This document shows, piece after piece, positions 53,037 to 61,608 of a DNA stretch of 64,000 nucleotides; within the stretch, counting starts at the first letter, position 1, and the number at the start of each line of letters is the position of its first letter. Source of the DNA: Flexithrix dorotheae DSM 6795 (GTDB lineage Bacteria > Bacteroidota > Bacteroidia > Cytophagales > Flammeovirgaceae); the NCBI RefSeq assembly GCF_000379765.1, contig NZ_KB903446.1, positions 1-64,000 of the forward strand, given 5' to 3'. The notes beneath the pieces are model-generated. The model had not been told where the DNA came from. It did no database searches and saw only the letters and a list, made by a program, of their open reading frames with translations. The translations under genes and the position numbers were made by a program.

Positions 53037-53771
53037 ATGAAAAAGCAAATGTTCAATCTCATTATCTTTATTGTAGTAATCATCCTGTCTGGCTCTGGCG
53101 TTCATGCACAGATACCTGATCCAGGTTTCGAAGTTGATGAATACACAGCAATTGTGATTACTGATCCTCAAAATGACTTTCTGAGTCCGGATGGAGTATC
53201 CTGGGGGGTGATTGGGGAAAGTGTCACAAAAAATAACACTGTAGACAATTTGGAGACACTTTTTAAACTCGCAGAGGCCAATGACATTAAAGTGTTTATT
53301 TCACCCCACTATTATTATGAACACGACCATCACTGGAAGTTTGAGGGAGCATTGGAAAAACTTATGCACAATATTTCCATGTTCGACCGGGGAGATCAAT
53401 TATCTGTAGAAGGTTTTGTAGGCTCAGGAGCCGATTTCCTGGACCGTTACAAACCCTATATTGAAAAAGAACTGGTCACTGTGGTGGGGCCTCATAAAGT
53501 CTTCGGTCCGGAACAAAATGATTTGAGTTTACAGCTTAGAAAGCAAAAAATAGATAAGGTAATATTGGCGGGAATGTCCGGAAATCTTTGTGTAGAATCT
53601 CATTTAAGGGAATTATTGGAAGATGGCTTTGAAGTCGCTGTAGTTGGGGATGCCACTGCCTCTGCTATTGTTCCCGGATTGGATGGAAACGCAGCGGCCC
53701 AAACCAATTTTAGATTCCTGGCCAGTCATGTATTTTCTACCGCAGAAGTTGAAAGTCTGTTAAAAAAATAA
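53037..53771 (+). CDS. exported isochorismatase-like cysteine hydrolase
   Basis: This 244-residue protein has a signal peptide (~1-25, ending VHAQIP). The catalytic triad of the isochorismatase-like family is visible: Asp in VITDPQNDF (~39-47), Lys in GPHKVFGPEQ (~150) and Cys in GMSGNLCVESHLRELL (~185). Family members hydrolyse isochorismate, nicotinamide, carbamoyl groups or other small amides. The substrate is not known. The signal peptide is unusual for the family and puts it in the periplasm or outside. It is preceded by operator O2 and followed 33 bases later by another hydrolase. Confidence 0.88.
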   Translation: MKKQMFNLIIFIVVIILSGSGVHAQIPDPGFEVDEYTAIVITDPQNDFLSPDGVSWGVIGESVTKNNTVDNLETLFKLAEANDIKVFISPHYYYEHDHHWKFEGALEKLMHNISMFDRGDQLSVEGFVGSGADFLDRYKPYIEKELVTVVGPHKVFGPEQNDLSLQLRKQKIDKVILAGMSGNLCVESHLRELLEDGFEVAVVGDATASAIVPGLDGNAAAQTNFRFLASHVFSTAEVESLLKK

Positions 53772-53804
53772 AAATTATCTCATCGGATAATTCAAAATAC
53801 CATC

Positions 53805-54782
53805 ATGAAAACTAAAATCTTTAACTCTGTAATGGCCCTTGTGTTTCTTTCAATAGCCACAATCAGCATTTTTTCTTTTAAGGATGTTTCTTTAGGAGCA
53901 CAACAACTTAAAATGGTATATCCGACCCAACACAATACTATTCAGGTTGATGGACTTTCTATTTTTTATCGGGAGGCTGGAAATCCTGAAAACCCAACTA
54001 TAGTGCTTTTGCATGGTTATCCGACATCATCGTATATGTTTCGCAATTTGATAACAGACCTGTCTGTTCAGTATCATGTACTTGCTCCCGATTATCCTGG
54101 ATTTGGCAGAAGCGAACAACCTCCTATGGCAGAATTTGATTACACATTTAAGCATATTACACATACGGTAGAGGGCTTTATAAAATTGAAAAAGCTGGAA
54201 AAATACAGCTTTTATCTCATGGATTATGGTGCTCCTATAGGATTTAGAATTGCCCAAAAATATCCGGAGCGGATAACCTCACTGATCATCCAAAATGGAA
54301 ATGCCTATGAAGAAGGGCTGGAAGATTTTTGGATTCCTTTTAAACAATATTGGAAAAATAAATCCACTGAAGCTGCTCATCAACTGGAGAAATTTCATTC
54401 CCCAGAAGGCTTAAAGTGGCAATATACACATGGTGTGAATGATCCCTCATTAATTAGTCCGGACAATTGGGAAATAGACATGCGTCATCTTGAAAGACCT
54501 GAAAATAGGGACATTCAGCTGACCTTGTTTTATGATTACCAAACCAATTTGGAGCGGTATCCTGAGTGGCAGGCTTATTTTAGAAACTACCAGCCTAAAA
54601 CCCTGATTATCTGGGGTAAAAATGATGAAATCTTTCCGGAAAGTGGTGCCAGGGCTTATAAAAAGGATTTAAAAAATCTGGAATTTCATCTGTATGATAC
54701 AGGGCACTTTGCCCTGGAAACTTATGGAAAAGAAATGTCAAACACTATTTTAAAATTCTTATCGAAAATCAATAATCAATAA
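53805..54782 (+). CDS. exported alpha/beta hydrolase, epoxide hydrolase/dehalogenase-like
   Basis: This 325-residue protein has an N-terminal hydrophobic export segment (~8-24). It has the oxyanion motif LLHGYPTSSYMFR at ~68-80, the nucleophile Asp140 in LMDYGAPIG (an Asp, not a Ser, as in epoxide hydrolases and haloalkane dehalogenases) and a final His near 301 in DTGHFALETYG. A helical cap lies between. The reaction is probably epoxide or carbon-halogen hydrolysis; the sequence does not separate these. It is the third gene of the TetR operon, and detoxification of a reactive compound is a reasonable inference. Confidence 0.87.
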   Translation: MKTKIFNSVMALVFLSIATISIFSFKDVSLGAQQLKMVYPTQHNTIQVDGLSIFYREAGNPENPTIVLLHGYPTSSYMFRNLITDLSVQYHVLAPDYPGFGRSEQPPMAEFDYTFKHITHTVEGFIKLKKLEKYSFYLMDYGAPIGFRIAQKYPERITSLIIQNGNAYEEGLEDFWIPFKQYWKNKSTEAAHQLEKFHSPEGLKWQYTHGVNDPSLISPDNWEIDMRHLERPENRDIQLTLFYDYQTNLERYPEWQAYFRNYQPKTLIIWGKNDEIFPESGARAYKKDLKNLEFHLYDTGHFALETYGKEMSNTILKFLSKINNQ

Positions 54783-54840
54783 AACCAGAAAAGGGAATAC
54801 TTCCCTTTCCATAAAATGTTCAATCTAAATTTTAATCATC

Positions 54841-55278
54841 ATGGAAACAAAAATTAACTGGCTAAAGGCCATTGTTGCAGGTGTTCTGGGAACAGTTGCA
54901 TTCGACCTGGCAGGGTTTGTTTTGTTAGGCCAATGGTGGGATATTCCCGGCATTATTGGTCAAAAAACGGAACTGGGACTCGCTTTTGGAGTAATCGGGC
55001 ATTATGCCAACGGAATTCTACTGGCAGTAATCTATGCCGGAGTTGCTCCATCCTTATGGGGTCCGAATTGGGCAAGAGCATTAACATTTACAACAGCTGA
55101 AACAATCGCCTTAGTCTGGCTTTTTATGTTACCGCTTTTGGGCGCTGGAATTGCCGGAACCAAACTGGGTCCTCTTGTACCCCTGATCACCCTGACCAGA
55201 CACTGGCTCTATGCCATTCCATTAATCTTAATTCTTCACCCTGAAACTTTTAAAACACATGTTACAGCCTCTAAATAA
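54841..55278 (+). CDS. small four-helix membrane protein
   Basis: This 145-residue protein consists almost entirely of four hydrophobic segments at ~8-30, ~44-66, ~78-103 and ~113-132. Charged loop residues are few, and the last ~15 residues are polar. No family was recognised. Gly-rich helices (GVLGTVAFDLAGF) and its place in the TetR operon between a hydrolase and a thioredoxin suggest a role in the same stress response, but nothing in the sequence shows a function. Its stop overlaps the thioredoxin start by 20 bases. Confidence 0.8.
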   Translation: METKINWLKAIVAGVLGTVAFDLAGFVLLGQWWDIPGIIGQKTELGLAFGVIGHYANGILLAVIYAGVAPSLWGPNWARALTFTTAETIALVWLFMLPLLGAGIAGTKLGPLVPLITLTRHWLYAIPLILILHPETFKTHVTASK

Positions 55279-55576
55279 TTCGAACTTTGAAGAGACTATC
55301 AGAAATAACGATGTCGTGGTAGTCGATTTTTACGCAGACTGGTGTGGCCAATGCCAGGCCATCCATCCCATTCTGGAAGATATATCTGATGATTTCAAAG
55401 GAAAAGCCACACTGGCAAAAGTGAATGTAGATCAATTCCCGGAGCTTTCTGGTGAATATGGCATCAAAAGTATACCTACACTGCTTTTCTTTAACAAGGG
55501 AGATTTGGTTAAAAGAAAATCAAATACCATTAGTAAAGAAGGAGTAAAGGCAGAGATAACCCAATTGATTGTTTAA
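55259..55576 (+). CDS. thioredoxin with CGQC active site
   Basis: This 105-residue single-domain cytoplasmic thioredoxin has no signal peptide. The active-site motif DWCGQCQA (Cys29, Cys32) replaces the usual CGPC. The cis-proline loop is present (SIPTLLFF, ~73-80). The missing proline should raise the redox potential, making it more oxidising than standard thioredoxin. The gene overlaps the membrane protein by 20 bases and is the last gene of the TetR-controlled operon, being followed after 15 bases by a strong terminator. Confidence 0.92.
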   Translation: MLQPLNNSNFEETIRNNDVVVVDFYADWCGQCQAIHPILEDISDDFKGKATLAKVNVDQFPELSGEYGIKSIPTLLFFNKGDLVKRKSNTISKEGVKAEITQLIV

Positions 55577-55591
55577 TCACCCTATGTGCAG

Positions 55592-55618
55592 GGAGTCTCC
55601 GAAAGGAGGCTCCTTTTT
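55592..55618 (+). terminator. Rho-independent terminator of the TetR operon
   Basis: ggagtctcc pairs with ggaggctcc (nine pairs including one G-U) around a GAAA tetraloop, followed by five T residues. It stands 15 bases after the thioredoxin stop, so the TetR operon ends here. It also rules out translation of the next gene from a start before 55618. Confidence 0.9.
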
Positions 55619-55643
55619 AATCAAAAAAAAAATAGAAACTCAA

Positions 55644-56054
55644 ATGGAAAAAAAACATCCCCTGCCCCCTTTTAATGAGGAAACGGCAAAACAAAAAATC
55701 CAAATGGCCGAAGATGCCTGGAACTCTCAAAACCCGGAAAAAGTAGCCCTGGCTTATACTCCGAATAGCGAATGGAGAAACAGGGATCAATTTATAAACG
55801 GACGTGAAGCTATTGTTGAATTTCTCACTGAAAAATGGGAGAAAGAGCTGGATTATAAATTGAAGAAGGAATACTGGTCACATACCGAAAACCGGATTGC
55901 TGTTCGGTTTGAATATGAATATCGAAATGCATCAGGAAAATGGTTCAGGGCATATGGCAATGAAAACTGGGAGTTTGATGAAAATGGACTGATGGCGAAA
56001 AGATTTGCCAGTATTAATGATTTAGCAATTGAAGAAAAAGACCGCAAATTTTAA
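55644..56054 (+). CDS. SnoaL-like DUF1348 protein
   Basis: This 136-residue cytoplasmic protein is of the DUF1348/NTF2-like fold: [33 protein letters not shown] (quoted in part as [18 protein letters not shown]) near the start, then [20 protein letters not shown]. The function of the family is unknown; its cone-shaped cavity usually binds small hydrophobic ligands. The ATG at 55644 is chosen because a longer frame beginning at 55569 would run through the terminator. The stop is 5 bases before the GAPDH start, so the two genes are probably cotranscribed. Confidence 0.85.
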   Translation: MEKKHPLPPFNEETAKQKIQMAEDAWNSQNPEKVALAYTPNSEWRNRDQFINGREAIVEFLTEKWEKELDYKLKKEYWSHTENRIAVRFEYEYRNASGKWFRAYGNENWEFDENGLMAKRFASINDLAIEEKDRKF

Positions 56055-56059
56055 GGCTT

Positions 56060-57049
56060 ATGAAAAAGATTGCAATAAACGGAATGGGAAGAATCGGCAG
56101 GACTTCCCTTAAAATAATTTTGGAAAATCCTGACCTGGAATTGGTAGCAGTAAATGATATTGCACCCATTGATAACATCGCTTACCTAATTCAATATGAT
56201 AGTGTACATGGCAGGTTTGAGAAAAAGGTAGAAGTATTGGATGGGGCACTGGTTATTGATGGAAGGGAAATCGCTTTTTTCAACGAGAAAAATCCTGAAA
56301 ATTTACCCTGGAAGGATTTAAAAATTGATGTGGTGATTGAAAGCACAGGGATTTTTACCAGTGGAGAAGATGCCACCAAACACATTCTTGCAGGAGCAAA
56401 AACGGTAGTGCTTTCCGGCCCAACAAAAAGCCCTGATGTACCTACCGTAGTTCATGGAGTGAATTCAGAGAAGGGTAAAACTTCCATTTTTTCCTGTGCA
56501 AGCTGTACCACCAATAATATCAGTCCTGTAATGGAAATTTTAGGCAGAAGAATTGGAATTAGAAAAGCCATCATGACAACTATCCATGCAGACACTGCCT
56601 CTAATAAAACCGTAGACGGACCTTCCGGAAAAGATTTCCGAATGGGCAGGTCTGGTTTGCACAACCTTATTCCCACTACAACAGGAGCTGCAAAAGCCAC
56701 CGCCAAAGCCTTACCTGAATTTACCGGAAAGTTTGATGGATTATCTGTAAGAGTGCCTGTTCCTGTCGGCTCTATTTCCGATATTACTTTGGTGACGGAT
56801 CGTGTTACTTCAGTGGAAGAAGTGAATGAGATTTTAACCCAGGAGGCCAATTCTGAAAGGTATCAAAATGTATTTGCAGTTACGAATAATCCTCTTGTTT
56901 CCACCGACATCATCAAAAGTCCATTTGCTTCTATAGCCGATCTTTCCATGACTAAAGTAGTGGATGGGGATTTATTGAAGGTGCTCACCTGGTACGACAA
57001 TGAATGGGGATTTACCAGTCAGATGATTAGACAAATCTTAACTCTTTAA
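56060..57049 (+). CDS. glyceraldehyde-3-phosphate dehydrogenase (type I)
   Basis: This 329-residue enzyme has the NAD-binding NGMGRIGRTSLK (~5-16) and the active-site motif SCASCTTNNISPV with the catalytic Cys near 149; the first residues read SCASC where SNASC is usual. A conserved His follows in TTIHADTASN, then PTTTGAAKA and WYDNEWGF at the end. It interconverts glyceraldehyde-3-phosphate and 1,3-bisphosphoglycerate in glycolysis. The neighbours (SnoaL-like and flavoprotein genes) are not glycolytic, so this may be a second GAPDH with a stress or side role rather than the housekeeping copy. An erythrose-4-phosphate dehydrogenase is a less likely alternative. Confidence 0.9.
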   Translation: MKKIAINGMGRIGRTSLKIILENPDLELVAVNDIAPIDNIAYLIQYDSVHGRFEKKVEVLDGALVIDGREIAFFNEKNPENLPWKDLKIDVVIESTGIFTSGEDATKHILAGAKTVVLSGPTKSPDVPTVVHGVNSEKGKTSIFSCASCTTNNISPVMEILGRRIGIRKAIMTTIHADTASNKTVDGPSGKDFRMGRSGLHNLIPTTTGAAKATAKALPEFTGKFDGLSVRVPVPVGSISDITLVTDRVTSVEEVNEILTQEANSERYQNVFAVTNNPLVSTDIIKSPFASIADLSMTKVVDGDLLKVLTWYDNEWGFTSQMIRQILTL

Positions 57050-57059
57050 AAAAACGACC

Positions 57060-57671
57060 ATGAACTATGCAAAACTTGCCTTTACCGAGGCCATAAAAAA
57101 ATTGCAGCAAGCTTATGGAAGTCGCTCCAATTATGAAAAAATGGAGCGCTTCTCTGATCAGGAAGGATTAAGCCCAAGAGAAACGAAATTAATTGAAGGC
57201 CGGAATAGTTTTTACATGGCTTCCCATGGCGCAAATGATTTTCCGTATATTCAGCACAGAGGAGGACCTACCGGGTTTTTAAAGGTCCTAAATAGCCAGA
57301 CTCTTGGCTTTCTCGATTTCTCGGGCAATAAACAGTACATTACTGTGGGAAATGCCCAAACCAACAATAAGGTGGCGCTCATTTTGGTGGATTATCCGGC
57401 CAGGGCCAGGTTAAAAATTTATGCAGAATTGGAAGTGCTTTCGCTTGAGGAAAATCCCGAACTGACTGCACGACTTTCTTTGCCAGATTATAAACACAGG
57501 CCTGAGCGGGTTATTTTGCTTCATATCAAAGCATTCGACTGGAATTGTCCGCAACACCTTACTCCAAGATTTACACAGGAGGAAATTGAAAAAGCTTTTG
57601 CACCGCAGTTTGAATATATTCAATACCTGGAAGCTGAGGTTAAACGACTTAGAGATAATCAGAAAAATTAA
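57060..57671 (+). CDS. PNPOx-like FMN-binding flavoprotein
   Basis: This 203-residue protein has a pyridoxamine-5'-phosphate-oxidase-like split barrel at ~35-150: NSFYMASHGANDFPYIQHRGGPTGF (quoted in part as FYMASHGANDFPYIQHRGGP), then LGFLDFSGNKQY and LILVDYPARARLKIYAELE. It resembles the branch annotated as pyridoxamine 5'-phosphate oxidase family that binds FMN and often reduces unknown substrates. A C-terminal helix with coiled-coil character follows (EIEKAFAPQFEYIQYLEAEV). It lies 10 bases after GAPDH in the same direction. It is not the biosynthetic enzyme PdxH. Confidence 0.88.
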   Translation: MNYAKLAFTEAIKKLQQAYGSRSNYEKMERFSDQEGLSPRETKLIEGRNSFYMASHGANDFPYIQHRGGPTGFLKVLNSQTLGFLDFSGNKQYITVGNAQTNNKVALILVDYPARARLKIYAELEVLSLEENPELTARLSLPDYKHRPERVILLHIKAFDWNCPQHLTPRFTQEEIEKAFAPQFEYIQYLEAEVKRLRDNQKN

Positions 57672-57892
57672 AAATGCGAATAAAATTGTTCCGGGTGAAT
57701 AGATGAAACTATTCCAATCAAAAGATCATTATATTTCTTTTATTTTGAACCTGGATTTTTGGAGGTATAAAAAAATGTCCCTTCTGAAATTAACCAAAAC
57801 ACCTTAACCTTTTTATTTGTTAGTCAAAAATCACTATCCGCCAACTTTTTTCAATTTATTTGTGTACAGTTTTAATTTTTTTTCTGGTCCAC

Positions 57893-60800
57893 ATGAGCAA
57901 AAACTTACTTTTTTTTCCATTCTTTTTGATTATTTCTTTTAATGTTTATTCCCAGGATGTTAAGGTAGTGCTCACTGGAAATACCACCGATCTGAAGCAG
58001 CCCGAACAGTTGTTTCAGATGATTGATCAGTATTGCCAACAAAACAGGCAACCAGTTTTATGGGTCATAAATGGAGATTTGTTTCATAAAAAATTGGAGG
58101 AAAAAGATATTGTAAACTGGATAGCAGAAGCTGAAAAAGTACTTGACCAACACCAAAATTTACAATTGCTTATCACTCAGGGGGACAGAGACTGGAATAA
58201 CTCCGGAAAAAATGGATGGGATCAGGTGAAGGAACTTGAAAAAAACCTGAAAAAGAAAAAGCATTCACGGGTTCACTTGTATTTGGAGGAAGGTTGTCCG
58301 GGGCCCTGGGTATTCAATTTTTCTCCCATGCTCGAAGTGGTGATCATTAACTCGCAATGGTGGAACCATCCATTTGAAAAACCACTGCCTTCAATGGATA
58401 TCTGCGATCATGCAGATGAGGATATTTTTCTGGAAGAATTTAAAGATATTCTGGACGAAAGTGGCAATAAAAACCAGTTGCTTATTTCTCACTTCCCTTT
58501 AGAATCTATGGGAAAATATGGGGGGAAATTTCCAGTGTCTGCTTACCTTTTTCCTCCTTTGGTAGGGAATGCAGTAGTGGCTTATCATCAGAATATTGGT
58601 AAAAGTACCGATATTGTAAATGAGGAATTTGATGCTTTCAGACATAAACTGAATGATATTTTACTGGAATATAACTCCCTCATTTTTGCTTCTGGTCACG
58701 AGAGAAACCATTCCATTATCAAGGTAAATCAAAACTTTTATGTAAACAGCGGGGGTATTGGAAAAAGCCACTTTGTAAGCCATTTAGGGAAGCCTGCTTT
58801 TGTATCTAAAAGACAGGGATTTATTGAATTAAATTATCAAGAGAATGGAGAAATTAGTTATCAGTTTTACCAGTGGAAGGAAGAATATTTACAAACAGCA
58901 AATTCCGGGGTAATACTGAAGTCTCCCTGTAAAAATCCAGAAGATACACAGCGAAACCAGGCCTATCAACCTTGTATGTCCCCACCGCCAAATCCAGAGA
59001 ATGACACCATTGATTATAGTAAACAAGTGCATGTAATGGCCGGGCCTCAGTACCAGATGAGTAATTTTGGTAAGTTTTGGCTGGGGGAACATTACCGGAA
59101 ATCATGGACCACTCCGGTGAAAGTTCCTTATTTAAATTTAGATACGACTTTCAATGGATTAACAGTGAAGGAAAAAGGTGGTGGCCGGCAAACTACTTCC
59201 CTAAAAATGAAAGCTGGAAATGGGAAAGAATATGTTTTTCGGTCGGTGGATAAAGACCCTTCCAAAGCCATTAGTTATGACCTAAGGGGAACAATTGTGT
59301 CCAAGGTAGTAAAAGATCAGACCACTACCCAACAACCCTATGGGGCTATGGCGGTAGATCCCTTACTCAACAAAATCGGGATTTTACATGCCCATCCCAA
59401 ACTATACCTACTGCCTGACGCCCATAAACTTGGGACTTTTAGAACTCAATACAAAAACCTGCTGGGGATGCTGGAAGACCGGCCTACCGACAATGTAGAT
59501 GATGAGCAAATTTTTGGTGACGCAGATGACATTGTAAAAAGCTATAAATTATTTGAAGAATTATATGAAGATCATGACAGCTATATTGAGAAGGGAGAAT
59601 TCTGTAAAGCCAGGGTTTTTGATATCCTTGTAGGCGACTGGGGAAAGCATGAAGATAACTGGAAATGGGCAGAATATGATTTTGATGGCGGGAAGCGATA
59701 CAGACCCATCCCTCGGGATCGCGATCATGTTTTTTCAAGTTGGGACGGTGTATTCCCCTACCTGGCTGACAGGGAATGGGCTAAACCAAGCGGGGAAAAT
59801 TTTGATTATGAACTTAAAGGCCTCAGAAGCCTCATGTGGCAGGCCAGGCATTTGGACCGGTTTTTAGGCAATGAACTCACGAAAGAGGACTGGATTGCAG
59901 CAGCAGGGGAAATCCAATCCATCATTTCCGCAAAAGACCTGGAAGCAGCTGTAAAAAATATGCCTTTGGAAATCTATGAAACGGATGGAAAAATCATTGA
60001 AAATAAACTAAAAGCCAGAATTAAGGACCTGCCAAAATATGCAGAGGAATATTATAAATTACTGGCCAAAGAAGTGGATGTAGTAGGATCAAATAAATCT
60101 GAATATTTTTATGTGAAAAGAAATCCTGATGGAAGTGTCTTGGTAAAAGTCACTGATTTGGATAAAAAAACACAACAGCCGATTGAAAACCGAAAATATT
60201 ACCAAAGAATTTTTTACCCGGAAGAAACTCAGGAAATTCGTTTATTTGGATTAATGAATGATGATGTTTTTCTGCTGGAAGGTGAGGCAGAAACCTCTAT
60301 TCTTGTAAGAATAATCAGTGGATTTGGAGAAGACAAAATTACAGATCAATCCATTGTGGGAAAAGGGGGAAAACATACACTGGTTTATGATAAAGATGAG
60401 GCTGGCAGTTATCAACTGGGAAATGAGGGCAAGAGCGTTCGCCCGAAAGAGGATGACCTGTATTATTACAACCGGACTGCTTTTAAGTACAACACCTATT
60501 TCCCTCAGATTTCCCTTACCTACAACCCCTTTATCGGACTAGCTTTAAACAGTGGTATCACTTTTACCAGACAAAATTTTTCCAAGCCAGATTTTAGTGC
60601 CAAGCACCATATCAAAGGTTCGGTCACTACCCAGGGTAATTTTGAATTGAGTTATTCTAACCAGATCCGGTACCTGATAGGAAAATGGGATGGTATATCT
60701 GAATTTCAAATCTCCCAGCCTTTAAATTATAATTATTTCTTTGGCATAGGAAATGATACCGAAAATGACCAGAACAAGGACAAAGATTTCTACAGGGCCC

Positions 60801-61534
60801 AGTACAATTCTATCAAAGTTTCATTGGGTCTTTCCCGAAAATTCTGGAAACAAAGTCTGATCGAATTGACCGGAAAGTATGAAAAAAACAGAGGACTGGT
60901 AAGAGCAGGCAGTTTTCTGGCTGAAAACCCTGACATTTTCGGGACCTCTGCTTTGGATTTAATTTACTTCAAAGGTTTATTGGAATTGGATTTCCGGGAC
61001 AGAGTGGCTTTACCAGAAAGAGGTTTCAGATTAAAACTGACACAGTTTACCGGCAACATTACCCAATCAGAAGATAAGCTTGTCAATATCTCAGCCCTGG
61101 AAATGGAACAATACCTGTCTACTTATGCTAAAAATCCGCTCACCTTCGGATTGAGAGTAGGAGGAGGTATTACAAGCGGCCAGTTGCCTTATTACAAATT
61201 GTTTTCTCTGGGCCAGCTCAATGACCTGAGGGGATACAGACGGAACCGGTTTACCGGGGAGTCTAAAGCTTTTTTGAATTCCCTGTTAAGGTGGCAATTT
61301 GTAGAAACGAAAAACACTTTTATCCCATTCAAAATTGGGATGAGTGTTTTTTATGATATAGGCAGAGTGTGGGCCGAAACCGATCCGGAATCCGCGGACT
61401 ATTGGCACAGAGGCTATGGAGCAGGATTTTATTTTGTACCCTTCAAAGAGCAATTTGCCTTGCAATTGAGTGCTGGAAGATCAAGAGAAGAACCATTTTT
61501 ATTGATGTTCGGCATAGGGAGTATTTTTAAATAA
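57893..61534 (+). CDS. composite envelope protein: phosphoesterase-like, kinase-like and BamA-type barrel
   Basis: This 1213-residue exported protein has a signal peptide (~1-20, VYSQD). Residues ~20-340 resemble calcineurin-type phosphoesterases (VINGDLFHKK, ITQGDRDWN where GNHD is usual, LISHFPLES, ASGHERNHS), but several metal ligands are altered. Residues ~375-760 are less familiar. They contain GDWGKHEDNW (~581-590) and PIPRDRDHVF (~604-613), which look like the catalytic loop and metal-binding loop of CotH/HipA-type atypical kinases. The last ~330 residues are a surface-antigen (BamA-type) beta-barrel, with LNDLRGYRRNRFTGE and VFYDIGRVWAE and an FGIGSIFK end. The role in the outer membrane is unknown. 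The ATG at 57893 gives the signal peptide; a longer TTG start is less likely. Confidence 0.8.
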   Translation: MSKNLLFFPFFLIISFNVYSQDVKVVLTGNTTDLKQPEQLFQMIDQYCQQNRQPVLWVINGDLFHKKLEEKDIVNWIAEAEKVLDQHQNLQLLITQGDRDWNNSGKNGWDQVKELEKNLKKKKHSRVHLYLEEGCPGPWVFNFSPMLEVVIINSQWWNHPFEKPLPSMDICDHADEDIFLEEFKDILDESGNKNQLLISHFPLESMGKYGGKFPVSAYLFPPLVGNAVVAYHQNIGKSTDIVNEEFDAFRHKLNDILLEYNSLIFASGHERNHSIIKVNQNFYVNSGGIGKSHFVSHLGKPAFVSKRQGFIELNYQENGEISYQFYQWKEEYLQTANSGVILKSPCKNPEDTQRNQAYQPCMSPPPNPENDTIDYSKQVHVMAGPQYQMSNFGKFWLGEHYRKSWTTPVKVPYLNLDTTFNGLTVKEKGGGRQTTSLKMKAGNGKEYVFRSVDKDPSKAISYDLRGTIVSKVVKDQTTTQQPYGAMAVDPLLNKIGILHAHPKLYLLPDAHKLGTFRTQYKNLLGMLEDRPTDNVDDEQIFGDADDIVKSYKLFEELYEDHDSYIEKGEFCKARVFDILVGDWGKHEDNWKWAEYDFDGGKRYRPIPRDRDHVFSSWDGVFPYLADREWAKPSGENFDYELKGLRSLMWQARHLDRFLGNELTKEDWIAAAGEIQSIISAKDLEAAVKNMPLEIYETDGKIIENKLKARIKDLPKYAEEYYKLLAKEVDVVGSNKSEYFYVKRNPDGSVLVKVTDLDKKTQQPIENRKYYQRIFYPEETQEIRLFGLMNDDVFLLEGEAETSILVRIISGFGEDKITDQSIVGKGGKHTLVYDKDEAGSYQLGNEGKSVRPKEDDLYYYNRTAFKYNTYFPQISLTYNPFIGLALNSGITFTRQNFSKPDFSAKHHIKGSVTTQGNFELSYSNQIRYLIGKWDGISEFQISQPLNYNYFFGIGNDTENDQNKDKDFYRAQYNSIKVSLGLSRKFWKQSLIELTGKYEKNRGLVRAGSFLAENPDIFGTSALDLIYFKGLLELDFRDRVALPERGFRLKLTQFTGNITQSEDKLVNISALEMEQYLSTYAKNPLTFGLRVGGGITSGQLPYYKLFSLGQLNDLRGYRRNRFTGESKAFLNSLLRWQFVETKNTFIPFKIGMSVFYDIGRVWAETDPESADYWHRGYGAGFYFVPFKEQFALQLSAGRSREEPFLLMFGIGSIFK

Positions 61535-61608
61535 GTATTGTTTATAAAATTGCAGTCCCTATTACTCGAACATTCATGTAATTGTTCAGATCTTTTCTGG
61601 CTAAAATG

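Noticed and set aside
55569-55643. Longer N-terminus for the DUF1348 protein
   Set aside because: The extension would translate through a strong terminator with a GAAA loop, and its residues do not resemble the family.
56060-57049. GAPDH as part of an arsenate-resistance (GAPDH/ArsJ) pair
   Set aside because: No ArsJ-type transporter, ArsR regulator or arsenate reductase is adjacent; the neighbours are SnoaL-like and flavoprotein genes.
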